From: Symsagittifera roscoffensis
Taxonomy: Eukaryota; Xenacoelomorpha; Acoela; Convolutidae
Reading direction: 5' to 3'
Assembly: GCF_963678635.1 (NCBI RefSeq)
Contig: NC_087064.1
Coordinates: 23,236,509-23,300,508 of the forward strand
DNA length: 64,000 nt
How positions within the stretch are numbered: the stretch's first letter is position 1; every line of letters begins with the position of its first letter. The notes beneath the pieces are model-generated. The model had not been told where the DNA came from, made no database searches, and saw nothing but the letters and a program-made list of their open reading frames with translations. Both the position numbers and the translations under genes were made by a program. Shown here in pieces: positions 9,560-20,977 of this stretch.

Positions 9560-12460
9560 AACTTTCGGTTTTCGGCTTCACCCAGCTTGATATTTTTGAA
9601 TTATGCTTCGAATAGTTCACTGTCCGTGTCAACCGTATCGTCCTGAGAGATTGGTAAACTGAGAATAGGGATGGGATGTAATCAGAGTTCATTTCTGTAT
9701 CCAAGTTGGAATGATGTCGGTTGATTCAATCCCAGTCGGCGGTGAAAGGCCCATCACGATAGAGTCTCTGATGGATCCGGTAGGCCTAATTATCTCTTCA
9801 TTAACATCTATAAACAACAATTGACAGTAGAATTTACGTGTTTCTCACGACCAGATCTGCATAATACGTATTTTACCGTTGGTAACAATCGCCTCTGGTT
9901 GTGTTTTAGCTTCGTCCGAGGAGACTTCAATCTCCTACTCTGGGAATCTTACTGAGGTGTCAACTGATTGGTCTGATTTTTGGAGGTCCGATAGAGTGTC
10001 AGTGTCTGGTTTGCTATACTTGGTCGGTATTTGGTCTCCAAAGGTTGTGAAATTTGGTCTCCAACGGTTCATGATTAAGCGGGGATTACACTGATTGGAT
10101 AACCCGGAGAAGGGTTGCCATTATGATGTTGGGTCGTTCCAAAACCTCAGCTGCTACATTACTTAAGGTGAAATACAAATAAGGTTGAGGTTCAGTGAGT
10201 TTGATCTGGTCTGTAATAAATCTCTCTCTAACCCTTTTCTTACAAGGAAAGCCTGTGGCTATTCATTCCCAATCGCAAAATCCGATGTGTCCCAAGGAAT
10301 GCGCACTGATTGGCTGCTAGTAATCTAACTTGTTGTAAAGGTAGTTTTCTTAGATAAAAACGGCTGTCTTCTAGTAGGTTTACCAGTTAAATTTGAGGCT
10401 CTTGTTATGATGTTGTTGTCCGAGGTCGCCAGTTCAACTTCTTTGGCTATCAGGCCAGGTTTCTTAGTCTCCTTGGCAGTAATCACCTACTTCAACTTTG
10501 TGGGTAGAAAATAATTGGACAAAAAAAATTCCTGTCAAGAGCCTAATATGAATCGACTCTGAAATCGGTAAAGCGATTTCTGATTTCCTGATCACTTTTC
10601 GTCAGATTTTTTGACGAAGGATTCACTTGAGTTTGAGTTTTTTTCGTTCAATTTTCTCTAGAAAGTATTTCCCTTAAAGCTTCCTTTTGTTTTTCGAAGT
10701 AAATTACCTTTAAATACACTTTGGAAGAGAATGCTTGAGATGGAGGATTTTGAAGATCAAGGGTAGCCTGACTCATGTCCAATTTCCAATGGAAACTGGT
10801 TCTTCTTTAGAATTACAGTATCCTTTTCGCCGCCCTAAATCCGAATTTTGCAGATTCTATCATCTGTATTCTGTTTTCAGGTGCCTTGATTATGGCACTC
10901 AGCATGAGATCTTCTTCTTTTAGGAGAGCAAAAGCTTCAATGTTGAACAGAGAAAAAATCAAACTTCAAAAGTTTACGGTATTTTTTGTTCAGTTTCTCA
11001 TGTTTTGATAGAAGGACAAAAAACGGATGGAAATTTGGATACCGGAGGTAGAAGGAATAACTAAATTTTAGCAGTATTTTCATTTTGTATACCTGAAGAA
11101 GGGGAGTTATTTAAGGTACCATTAAGAGTTAAAGTAAGCTGACTTTGGAATTAAAATTTTTTGTTGATCAAAGTTTAACATTGTCAGTGGAATACATTTA
11201 AAATGACAAATTTTAGTGCAATTGTGTTTTAAGTATCTAATTGGAAGAGACGAGTTAACCAAGTTTAAAATCAAGGCTATTAGGTAATTACGTGAGCTTG
11301 CAAATTCTGGACTTTCCAAACTTCAACCAATCGCGTCGCAGTAATTTTTTTTGAAAACTTTCGGATAAATTGCGTATTCATTTTATCAACTATTGATACC
11401 ACAATTTTTCGTCAAAGTGGAATAAAATTGCTTTGAAAGATGGATTTTTGGAATCAAATCTGTGAACATAACCATTTTTCTTGTGAAAAAGTTTTTTTTA
11501 ATTTAAAGGGAAGAAGTTAGTCAACCCATTTCTTTAGCTTACTTGGATGAACTTTTTTTCTATAATTTCCTGAAAAATCTGAAAAAAAGCTCTGTGATAT
11601 GTTATACTTTTCTAAAGAATATATTTTGTGAAAAATTTAAAAAACTTTGTGCAAAACGAAAATTCCTCCAACAAAACCCATGAAAACTTTTCCGAGAGAC
11701 ACACCGAGTCCGTTATGAGATGCATCTGTTTTGACTCTTGTTTTGAATTTCACGTAAAAATGCGTGTTTTCAATTGTTTACAATTGTTTGCCTTGTTTTT
11801 TTGAAAGCTCCCGTATGAGTATCGGGTCATTGAAAAATTGACTATTGTTTAGTAGCGCCAAAAAAGATAAAATGTTCTTGACTGCTCCTTAGTTTTTTGA
11901 AAAACCTACCTTGGATGCATTAAGGATTTCATCGAGATAACAATTTGTAAAAGAAATTATCCCAATAAGTGAGTCCATGACTCTTTGAAAAACATTTGGC
12001 ATAACGTCGAGTGTGTAAAAAAAAACGGTAAAATTTGGCAGGTAAAATACAGTTCAGATTTGCATCAGACTTCGCTAAAATTGCCTTGGTTGCTGACAAA
12101 ATCATCTAATGAAAATTGGTTGTAAGCATTTTTCACGTCAACGTTTGTAAACCAGACTTCTCCGAAGAAATTATTTGAAGTTATTGTGCTGCAAAATGTT
12201 TGACCAACTTTGATACTTTTTTTTAAAAAGTTTTTGATACTTTTTCTTGAATCTCTGTTTCTTAATGACTTTTGAGTCTAATGCCATGTTGATACGTTTG
12301 TCCTGTTTACAATTGATGACAATTAGGCTAAGGCATCTGTCTAGCTGATTTAAGCCTTTTTAGTTCTGTTGTTACCGAATCTAGTAGGTGAAGGGGGACG
12401 CTCCTACCTTTTAACAAGTGAAGGATGTGTTTCTGAGAGCTTTCAATGATGCCCATTTTG
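9560..12460 (-). pseudogene. Decayed Ty3/gypsy-like pol (reverse transcriptase region)
   Basis: On the minus strand at about 12175-12060 the sequence reads VWFTNVDVKNAYNQFSLDDF, the metal-binding motif A region of a gypsy-type reverse transcriptase. Near 12000-11890 it reads PNVFQRVMDSLIG and then CYLDEILNAS, where YLDE stands in place of the catalytic Y-x-D-D, so the second Asp is lost. Downstream, about 11450-11390 and 11319-11122 keep protein-like character, and 10480-9560 holds long stop-poor stretches (for example KPGLIAKEVELATS). Many stops and frameshifts are present. It belongs with the gag at 13340-12480. Confidence 0.6.
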
Positions 12461-12479
12461 TGCACGTTAACCTTCCCGA

Positions 12480-13345
12480 GGGATTTTTTTTCATGACCTT
12501 CGCAGGTGTACAGGTTGAATCCTTAACAGGGTCAATTGCAAGTTGTCCCTTGGAAAAAGTACCGCCATATTTCAAACAGTTGTTGCTATATTGAGAGTAG
12601 ATTTTTTTGGCGTTTAATTGAACAAAAGATTGCCATAAAGAAGACCAATCAATCGAATTTAAAACTGTTTGTCAACTTCAGAAGACTTACAATTCCTTCC
12701 TCGTCACTGCGTCTAACATTTAATGCTTCAAGGAGAGTTAGAGCTTCAATTAAAAGTTTTCTTTGAATTTGAGAAATTGCCAATTTTTTTCGTGAATATG
12801 TGTCTTATCCACTCATCTTCTCCCTCAGATATTTCGCAGTTTCTTGCCATTTCGACTAAGCACCACAGAACAGATTTAACGATTCTCTCTTCCGTGAATT
12901 TCGATTGAGCGATTGCTGTTTTTTGATTTTAATTTCCTTTTCCTGGCGTAGGCTGTTGACAAGTGGTCTCAAAACTTAATAAAATCTGAAAAGTTCTTAT
13001 TCTAGTGAACTTTTGTCGGAAAACTTAATTGTCGTCATTTCCCAGAGCTAGTTGTAGTTTCGATTGTAATTGCTTGTCCATTTCATCCAACTGCATTCCG
13101 TTCAAGCGTTTCCTTTCTGTCTTGATCGATGCAAACCTTCATTGTCGAATCCACTCTCTGCTCACGAAATATTTTTACAGATTTTGTAAGAACAGAGGTT
13201 GTGGAAGGTTTCTTTTTGGACTTTCTAGGTTTCAATCTCCACAATTTTTTTGCGATCACTGCTAGATGAAAGAAATCACTCAACTTTCTCCACAAAATGG
13301 GTGGATCTACTGCATGCTCTGCCATAATGGAGGTGATTCTCTAAC
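12480..13345 (-). pseudogene. Decayed gag on the minus strand, same family as 3462-4560
   Basis: The minus strand reads MAEHAVDPPILWRKLSDFFH then LAVIAKKLWRL, matching the TVDPPFPWEDWSDW region of the plus-strand gag. At about 12900-12660 it reads a degraded capsid segment with EGEDEWI and NFKSN-like matches. The DNA upstream of the plus-copy ATG (CATTTTATCATGGCGCAG) is here CATTTTGTCATAGCGCAG, so the start codon has mutated from ATG to ATA. Together with the pol remnant this outlines one minus-strand element of about 3.9 kb. Confidence 0.6.
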
Positions 13346-13560
13346 GTTTGATTCGTTACAGTTGAACTGCGCTATGACAAAATGTTCTTTTGTTACAGCT
13401 AATTTTACCTACTTTCAATTATAAGAAGAAACAGGTAAAGAGTGAATTAACCTCAAAATTAAATTAATAGCGATTTGAGAGAGCAAAGAGAAGAGAGAGA
13501 GCCTTGTGAAATAAGAAAGACAGTTTAAAGTATTTATGTAAGTTGAATAAAAAACAGTAA
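13346..13560 (-). other. Leader of the minus-strand retroelement
   Basis: The first 60 bases match (as reverse complement) the leader before the plus-strand gag, and the GAGTGAATTAA..CTCAAAATTAAA block matches 6460-6480. A purine-rich stretch of GAGA repeats lies at about 13480-13500. No LTR edge is visible. Confidence 0.4.
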
Positions 13561-14170
13561 ATGATTAAAATTACAGTTGATTTTGTCTACAAAACTGTTC
13601 TTTTCAATTTTTTTTCAATCGATGCCAATTTTAGGGAAGGGGAGTACACTGGGATGAACGTGCTCATTTGGGTAATACTTTTGTAGCCAAACGCTTTAAA
13701 CTTTATAGTAAATATTTCACATCGCCAAAAAAAACAAATTTTTTTGAACTGATGAACTCCCTGATTTTTCCTGGATTTTTTGCACAAAAAAACTGAATTG
13801 AATTGATAAAAATAATAATACCAACCAGTCAATCACCCCTTTCCAAATTGGTTTAGAGGGGAGAAAATGTGGGTTTTTAAAGCCGCTTTTGAGCATAGCC
13901 TAGATTGGTTCGAAATTAATTGTTTTACTGAAAAAAAATTGAAATGAAACATTTATCTAGGTTTTTAACAGCATAAAATTGCAACCCTGCGTAAAAATTG
14001 TACAAAACAATTTTATATTAGTTTTTTTTATGAAAAGCACCTTTTATCCAGAAAAACCTCTTGAGACTTAATACTTGAGTAGGGCAGTCTACCGTAGGTC
14101 AGTAACGGGGGGGGGGGGTGGGAAGATTGTACGGTTGATCTCAATAACGAATTGTAAGCAATTGTAACGG
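13561..14170. other. No gene recognised
   Basis: AT-rich sequence without supported coding. A run of 12 G at 14107-14118 is followed by a TGGGAAG block. Confidence 0.4.
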
Positions 14171-14176
14171 ATTATA

Positions 14177-14220
14177 GGACTGCTCGTATGTCAACGCAAA
14201 GCGTTCAATGTTCCGACTGC
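14177..14220 (-). repeat. Hairpin family 1, variant stem
   Basis: It reads GACTGCTCGTATGTCAACGC, AAA, GCGTTCAATGTTCCGACTGC. The core stem AACGC/GCGTT replaces the AGGGC/GCCCT stem of the other copies (24071, 55267) while the outer sequence GACTGCTCGTAT...TGTTCCGACTGC is kept. The stem therefore changed on both sides. Confidence 0.65.
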
Positions 14221-14815
14221 TCATAGTTTTTGGAAAAAACATTGAAAAATATAAAACTTGGACAAAATCAAAGATCAAGTGTGAAAATTTGAGTCGTGCG
14301 AAATACTTACGACCGACTAGCTAGCCTCAATTCAGTTTGGAACGATTTTGTTGTTTGGATTATTTCTGATAATTTGGACAAACTGTATTGACTTTTTGTA
14401 GGCAAACAATACTAGAATTATTGAAACGTTTTGGAGAAAAAGTGGATGTAGAAAAGAGAAAAAACGTTAATTATAGTAGATTAAAACTGATGTCAACTGT
14501 TAAAACCGGAATTTATAGTCGAATAACCCGTGCACATTTTCTTAAAATTTTACTAGGATCGAATTTTGCCCTAACACATCAAAGCGGGTAAACTAAATCA
14601 ACACTGCATAATCGCAGTGTTGATCACAGCAAAGTCAATTTTAGTGAGTTTTCTAACGAAACTGTGTGACAATATAATCGATTATTTGTGCCAATTCACA
14701 AAATTGTTTACATTTTAAAAAAAAGTATAATCAATTTTTGGTTTCTTCCATCCAAAAAAATTCATAATCAAAAAATTCATTCTATCCAGTTTTTTCTTCT
14801 TACAATCAGGAGCAG
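14221..14815. other. No gene recognised
   Basis: AT-rich. Open frames at 14388-14591 and 14688-14975 have no recognisable motif and the second runs into the next repeat. A short perfect inverted repeat, CAACACTGC/GCAGTGTTG, lies at about 14600-14622. Confidence 0.4.
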
Positions 14816-15195
14816 ATGTAGGATTTTCTCGAGGGAGGTGAGGTGGATTTTCAAAATTTTTTCAAACAAATTGTCGAATTTTTTTTGGTCAACCAAATTG
14901 ATTTTCCGAGCTCTCGTAGAACACTATAAAGGCCCTATATTGACAAAAGATATAGCGGCGCAGGTAACTTTTTGAAAAAAAAATGGGCCAAAAAAATCGT
15001 TTTGGGGCACTTTTCGGAAAATTTTGACTAAAACAACGCGTTGTTTCGTCTTGCGCTCCCCCTCTAAGTGAATGTAAATTGGTGCCAAAGGCGCCTTCAG
15101 AAAAATGTTTGGGTTGTTTGGCCTAAAATGGATGTCATAAAATGACACCAAAGGAGGGACTCTGTGGTTGGGGAAGGGGTTGAATCCCTGAGGTT
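14815..15195 (+). repeat. Dispersed CTCGAGGG repeat family, near-full copy
   Basis: It starts GGAGCAGATGTAGGATTTTC and continues with CTCGAGGGAGG, GGTCAACCAAATTGATTTTC, CGAGCTCTCG, GGGCCAAAAAAATCG, GCACTTTTCGGAAAATTTTG, CTTCAGAAAAATGTTTGGG and TTGAATCCCTGAGGTTCGA. The same series is seen in reverse at 34975-34555 and in part at 480-600 and 25010-25130. No transposase frame was found. Confidence 0.7.
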
Positions 15196-16295
15196 CGAAG
15201 TAAGTAAACGCTTTTTATAGCAAGTAGCTACTATCTCAAAAATTTATATAACTTCTGAGCCCTCAATAAAGAACACATAAACGCTAGCTGGAAACGCAGT
15301 TCTCATTTGGCTTCTTAGTGTCAATTTTTCTGCTAGATTTCGTCATATCAGATTTTTCTTTTGTTTCTTACAGAAAACTGTTCGTCAAACAAACTCATGC
15401 TTAAGTTTCGTACATTTTAAGTCGTTCTTCCCTGTTGTTTAGTCTTTTGGAATGAAAGTGGTTTTATGTACGGCAATTGGTTTTCATGAGGAATAATTTT
15501 AATTTTTGTTTTTACAATGGATTGAGTTCACGAAGCACAAGTCATATGACCGCATCTGTAGGAACCACTGTACCATGCAGTGAACCATGTGTATTTCTAC
15601 TTGTATGAATAGTTCGGTCAAATCGTACCAAATGAAAGATAGTCAAAGTCCTATGGAACATTAAAAAGTGAACTACGTAACATCTACTTATTCATTAAAC
15701 TGTTGAAAAATATGGATACCATATGTTTTTGTTTGATCTTCAACGGCACATTTTTCATTATTGAGCACTCAAACCTTATGTAAGCCACTCGATAACAGCA
15801 TGATTGCAACTTTTGAGCGATCTGAAGTTTAGTCTTGCTCATGGCATTAAGTCATTGAAACTTTTTTTTAAAAGAAAAATAGCTCTTCGAGGATCTTTGC
15901 GTCTATTTTTGATTCTAAGCGGCGAATGGTTGTGTTGATTGATGGTTTCTATCTCTCAGTTTCAGCCTCTCTCTCCTCCTCTTCCTCGCACCCTCAGTTT
16001 GGAATCCATGAGAGCATCTTCTTGTGGTGAGTCATCAACTCCATCATTTTAGGATCCGGATGTTTAAAAGCGTATGAGCTCAATGATGTTTAACAAGTAT
16101 TTAATGATACTCATTGAATTTTCTTTCAATTAAAAAATTTGATTTTATAGATAATATACTGAGTTAAAAACAAATCCAGTTTCAATATGTTTTATAGGAG
16201 GGTCTGAATACTTTTTGATACCGGGGGAGGCGGGGAGAAATATCTTCTTGAAAGTGATGGATTCACCCCCGGAGCATGAGACCGTCAGCACCAGC
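15196..16295. other. No gene recognised
   Basis: About 1.1 kb of non-repetitive-looking AT-rich sequence ending at a scaffold gap. No open frame above 60 codons independent of the N run, and no recognisable motif. Confidence 0.4.
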
Positions 16296-16495
16296 NNNNN
16301 NNNNNNNNNNNNNNNNNNNNNNNNNNNNNNNNNNNNNNNNNNNNNNNNNNNNNNNNNNNNNNNNNNNNNNNNNNNNNNNNNNNNNNNNNNNNNNNNNNNN
16401 NNNNNNNNNNNNNNNNNNNNNNNNNNNNNNNNNNNNNNNNNNNNNNNNNNNNNNNNNNNNNNNNNNNNNNNNNNNNNNNNNNNNNNNNNNNNNNN
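16296..16495. other. Assembly gap (200 N)
   Basis: Exactly 200 N. A second run of exactly 200 N exists at 46831-47030, so the length is probably a placeholder and not a measured gap size. Open frames spanning it are meaningless. Confidence 0.99.
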
Positions 16496-16739
16496 GTTCA
16501 CAGGCGGTCAATTATGTACCAAACTGAAACAAAAACAATTACTTGCTCAATCATTCTTCCGGAGTTTAGAATTTAGTTGACCGTGAAAAAAAACTTCAAA
16601 GATCGATACGAAACAACTCTTCAAAACTATTTAATCGATTGAGCAAAAAGAAAGACGGAAAAGATTTAAATGGGGGTTAATCCCAAAAAAAAAACAAAAA
16701 AAGTGCAGAAATAAAACTTTGCATGAGAAGACCCGGAGG

Positions 16740-18840
16740 GCCGTTAAAGAATCATTTGGTTGGAAGACTCCGACCGAGAGGAAAACGTGTTTGGTCTAAG
16801 ATGGCAGGGAGAAAGAACGACGACCACATATGTCTGCATGACATCTTCGAAAACGACCACGATAACAACTAAACTACAGACACCCTCATCTCCGGAAACA
16901 CTCCACTCCAAACGGAAATCGCAGACGCAAGACACTTTTTCCGAAATTAGTTTCCAAAGAAATGACTTCAAAGGCGACTCAAACAAAAGCCTCAGAAGAG
17001 CAACGACATGTAGAAGGAACAAACAAAACTGCGCGAGAGGAAAAAGAAACGATTCCAACAAAGGTATCCGCCACACGATCAAATGACGAGACACAGCTAG
17101 GCGAAATCGGAAACCAAACGGAACTTACCTTGAAATGAATAAACAATTATATTAATGTGTAAGCAGATTCGATCCCACACATTACCGTCCGGAAGAAACA
17201 ACCCGAGAAGAAAACCACCAACACTGATGATGCACACAGGAATGTGCAACTACAACAGCAGCTCAAAGCAAGCCATGAGCCGGTTAAAAGTGACATTATC
17301 GCCTTGATGGATCAATGCACCAATACAGAATCGGATGAGGAAAATTCTAGAGAAAAGCTGGGTCTCAACTTTATTGCAGCCTCGCCTAGACGAAATCAAA
17401 ACCTGAAACTAAATGTCAATTTCTTCTGAAAACGAGACAGGGAGTAATTGAATTGCTCATATGGCAGGAATGGTTAAGCACACGAAACAGATTGTCAGAG
17501 AAGACTGCTATCTAGTCCATGAAAGAAATGTGCAACCCACATATTTTCGACAGACAGTGCTCAAAAGCATTCATCTAACGCACCTAGGATCCGCTGCGAT
17601 AAGTTGATCTCTGTGAACTTATCTGGTTCCCGCACATCGATCGATCCATTGTGCAGATGGACCAAAAATGTCGACATTGCACAGATCATGGTAAAAAATA
17701 TGAAAAATTTATAACAAAATTTCAATCAATCCAATTGAACCAATTAGTTGGACCTAATGAAAAGATCAGAGATGAAACAGGAGTAAGCTAAATTTTACAC
17801 TTTTGAGATCCACATGGGAAGAAATTTGAACGCACAACTCTCAAGCAAAATAACAAGTTCATCAAACAACTTAAGCTGGGATAATGCAAGACACGCAAGT
17901 TTACATTGCAAAAACCTAATGTACCCGACACTCCCGGAGGAAGCAATGCGTTGGTCAGAAGATGATGTGGTGGTCAAGAGGAAAACCACCAAAAAACTTG
18001 TAACAGCAAAACTCACCGAAAGCTTGACAGCATCCAGCACTACAGACTCTGCTAGAAGCGGGTGTGTGAACTAGACAAATTTTATTTAAAAACGGGAATC
18101 ACTTAATTTAAGATACAAGGTATAAAAAAAAAGACGAAAAAAAAATCACCAAAAAGAACATAGAACAGGTACCAAGAAAAACTTTTTGTTTAGCCACAAA
18201 AAAAGCCCAAAAATTGGAACAAAATCAAAAATTATTAGACTGATCCAGATAGTTTAGGTACAAATATTTGGCCAAAACGCCGATTACTGAGAAACAGCGA
18301 ATTTGCATTCGTAACAATTCCACAAAACTTTAAACCGTACGGACCATCGCGATGAAGCGACTACGTCCTATAAAAATCCGCCAGAAGAAGAAGACCTCGT
18401 CATCCAATGTTTAAAGAAGACAAACAGACAGGAGTGAAGCCAAAGAATCTAATTAGAAAGGAGCAACAACAATTACAAGACAGTCCTAGGAAAGGAAAGG
18501 GAAAGATCTAAACTGGAAAACGAACGGAAGTCAAACCCGGACCCAAGGCACCGAAAAGATGATGCAGCCACGCGCAGAATCTCAACAACACGTTCAAGAA
18601 AAAAGACTACACCAGAAAAGGTTGATGAAGGACTATCGATATAAATTTGCGACGATTACTCATCTCGACGGCGAGGAACACACCACTATCTCCAAAAAGA
18701 GTAGACACGAAGAAAAACTATCGCAAATCTTTAGAATATCAGCAGAAGCGACACAAAAGTCGATCAGAAAACGAGAGTATGCCCTCGCGGGGTTATTAAG
18801 CAACCCAGTACCGATTAGAACCATCGACGAATAACCGAAG
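16740..18840 (+). pseudogene. Unrecognised decayed coding region, A- and C-rich sense strand
   Basis: For 2.1 kb the plus strand is unusually rich in A and C and poor in T compared with both flanks. Stop-poor stretches in shifting plus-strand frames look protein-like: ATRSNDETQLGEIGNQTELT near 17080, SDIIALMDQCTNTESDEENS near 17300, EEAMRWSEDDVVVKRKTTKK near 17940, and KFATITHLDGEEHTT near 18650. The predicted peptides are charged and rich in Lys, Glu, Asn, Gln and Ser. I recognise no domain. An old retroelement gag or a lineage-specific gene broken by frameshifts are both possible. Confidence 0.35.
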
Positions 18841-19300
18841 GAACATTCAGAAAAGAATCATCAGAAGACAAACTGGACAGGGGAAGGAGCACAAACAGCC
18901 TGATTCATAAATTGCGTTTTAAAATCGCCTGAATATCAGAATATCAGGCATGTGTAAAATTTTTGGAAGCCATCAAGCTAAAAGCAAAACCCATTACATA
19001 AGATGTCATGAATCTCGTTTCATTTGCTGCTGAAAGGGGGATGTCTTCCGGCCAGATATATATTTATATAATATTTGAATGACAAGTTTTCAGCAAAATG
19101 CCTAATTTTTAAGAGGCTATCGAGCGCAACGTTTAAAATTGCTTAGATCAGTACTTTAAGAAACACTCAGAGCAACAATCAGAGCGAGATGAACTCGATT
19201 CAACTTTAAGGCTTGACAGTACCTGCCCACTTTTTGTCCAAAATTTAGCGTGTACAGATTAATTTCAGTCTAGAACGAATCACTTAACTTTAAAACTGCA
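18841..19300. other. No gene recognised
   Basis: Transition from the A-rich region to ordinary AT-rich sequence, with no supported feature. Confidence 0.35.
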
Positions 19301-19309
19301 ACGTCTATG

Positions 19310-19945
19310 CTAAGAAAGAAAATTCTGCAAACCAGTTCGATCTATGGAATTCATGGAAATGTTTTAATATTTCAAAGCTCGAAAAGCTTGCTTAGAAAAA
19401 TTTTCGCGAACCGATCCAGTCTATGAAATAACTTGAAATATTTAAAGTTTCATAGCATGATGAAAAGCTTGCTTAGAAAAGCTTCAACTTTTGACGAAGC
19501 AATTCGGTCTACGAATAAACTTCAAAAGTTCAAAGTTTCATAGCTGGAATAGTTTCTTAGATAACTTTGATTTTTTCACAAACAGATTCGATTTATGAAA
19601 CAGCCTGAGTAATTTCAAATTTTCTAATTTCTAGCCTAAAAAAGCTTGCTTAGAAAAACTGATTTTTTTTGCGAACCGATTCAATTACAGTTTTATTGCT
19701 TGAACAGTTTTTATATAAAAACCTTAAGTTGCGTCATCCAATTTGCTTCATGAAATCTTTTGAAATATTTCAGAGTTTCATAGCTTGAGTAGCTTGCTTA
19801 GAAAAACTTCATTTTTTCGGGAACCGATTCGTTCTATGAAACCTAAAGTTTTTCAAACCGATTTACGATATGGCCTAACTTGAAATTGTATTAAGTTTTT
19901 TTTGCTGGAATAGCTTGAGCAGAACAGCAACTACTTTTTTGCGAG
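19310..19945. repeat. Degenerate minisatellite, about 100-bp units
   Basis: Six or seven diverged units share the order: GCGAACCGATTC-like, CTATGAAA, an AACTTGAAAT spacer, TTTCATAGCTTGA, AGCTTGCTTAGAAAAACTT. Clear unit landmarks (GCTTGCTTAGAAAA) fall near 19388, 19466, 19645 and 19793. The high divergence says the array is old. It lies about 1 kb upstream of the kinesin start codon. Confidence 0.65.
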
Positions 19946-20977
19946 CCATTGATTATTGGAGGCGGGCTTGCTAGTTTTCTTTCATTTGCACGCTTGTCAT
20001 GCTGGTCAGTTGACCTTGATGATTGGAGCGTAGAGTAAAAAGCATTGACTCTCAGATTGAAGAAAATCCGTTTACCGATTTGATGTTCTGAGTTCGAAGA
20101 GCGTTATTCGGTTTATCAATCTGTTTGGATTCACTGTTAGAACTTTACATACGTTACAGTATGACATGACGCTGTACGGATTCGTTATGACAAATCGGAA
20201 TCCGCACTGCTTTTTTAAATTTTAGATTAGATCTCTGTTAAAGTGGCACTGTACATATAGTCTCACAACAGTACTGGAATTTTTCTGAAAGATAACTGAA
20301 CGAGTAATGATTTGCACTGCGAGACAACAACGAGCATGATTGAGCTCAGTTTCGAATTTGGTCCCCGAGTTAAACATTGGATCATAATTTACGCAATTAC
20401 TCGAAGATCAATCGTACTAAAAGTTTGGCTCATTCAGCCCTTTCCCATGAAAAAAAAATGTTTGCTAAGTTTTTGACCCGGGTAGTTCAAAAATGAAATG
20501 AAACCTATAATTTGATTTCCAATGACAGCTCCTTTTTTATGTGTGAACTGTTATGGTTGAACAATAATAATCACCGCGATATATACTGTGATCGATTAAG
20601 TCTCAGCATAGGAATGCTGAGGAAAAAAAATTGGTAAAATAATAAAATCAGGGACTACCAGTAGAACACCTGTCTAGTTGACATAATCTGGTAAACTGTA
20701 ATAACCACGTGACGCAAGGTGCCGATTAAAAAGGAATACAAAAAGAGCTACATTTTCTATAACAATTCATTATATTCCATAAAAATCCAAATTGAAACTA
20801 CAGTCTTCGATAGATTATTTCACAGCTTATTAATACAGCGAAACGTCAAAGCATGATTGTTTACACAGTTTACCACTACAACCTAAATTCAACTTTGCAA
20901 TAAAAAACCTAGATCAAATTAGCATAGACTGAAAATAGTCTTAAAATGCCAATTATTTATGCCAAGAGTGGCTTGCA
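19946..20977 (+). other. Region upstream of the kinesin start; promoter not identifiable
   Basis: No TATA box, initiator or 5' untranslated exon can be defined with confidence. Two short upstream ATGs (20946 and 20960) open frames of 11 and 24 codons that overlap or end near the main start. An in-frame TAA at 20942-20944 shows the kinesin frame cannot extend further upstream without splicing. Confidence 0.4.

Noticed and set aside
16145-16580. Open frames across the first N run
   Set aside because: They are mostly N and have no independent coding support.
16760-17094. Minus-strand 116-codon frame rich in Leu and Val
   Set aside because: It is the shadow of the A/C-rich plus strand; T/G-rich complement codons look hydrophobic by composition alone.
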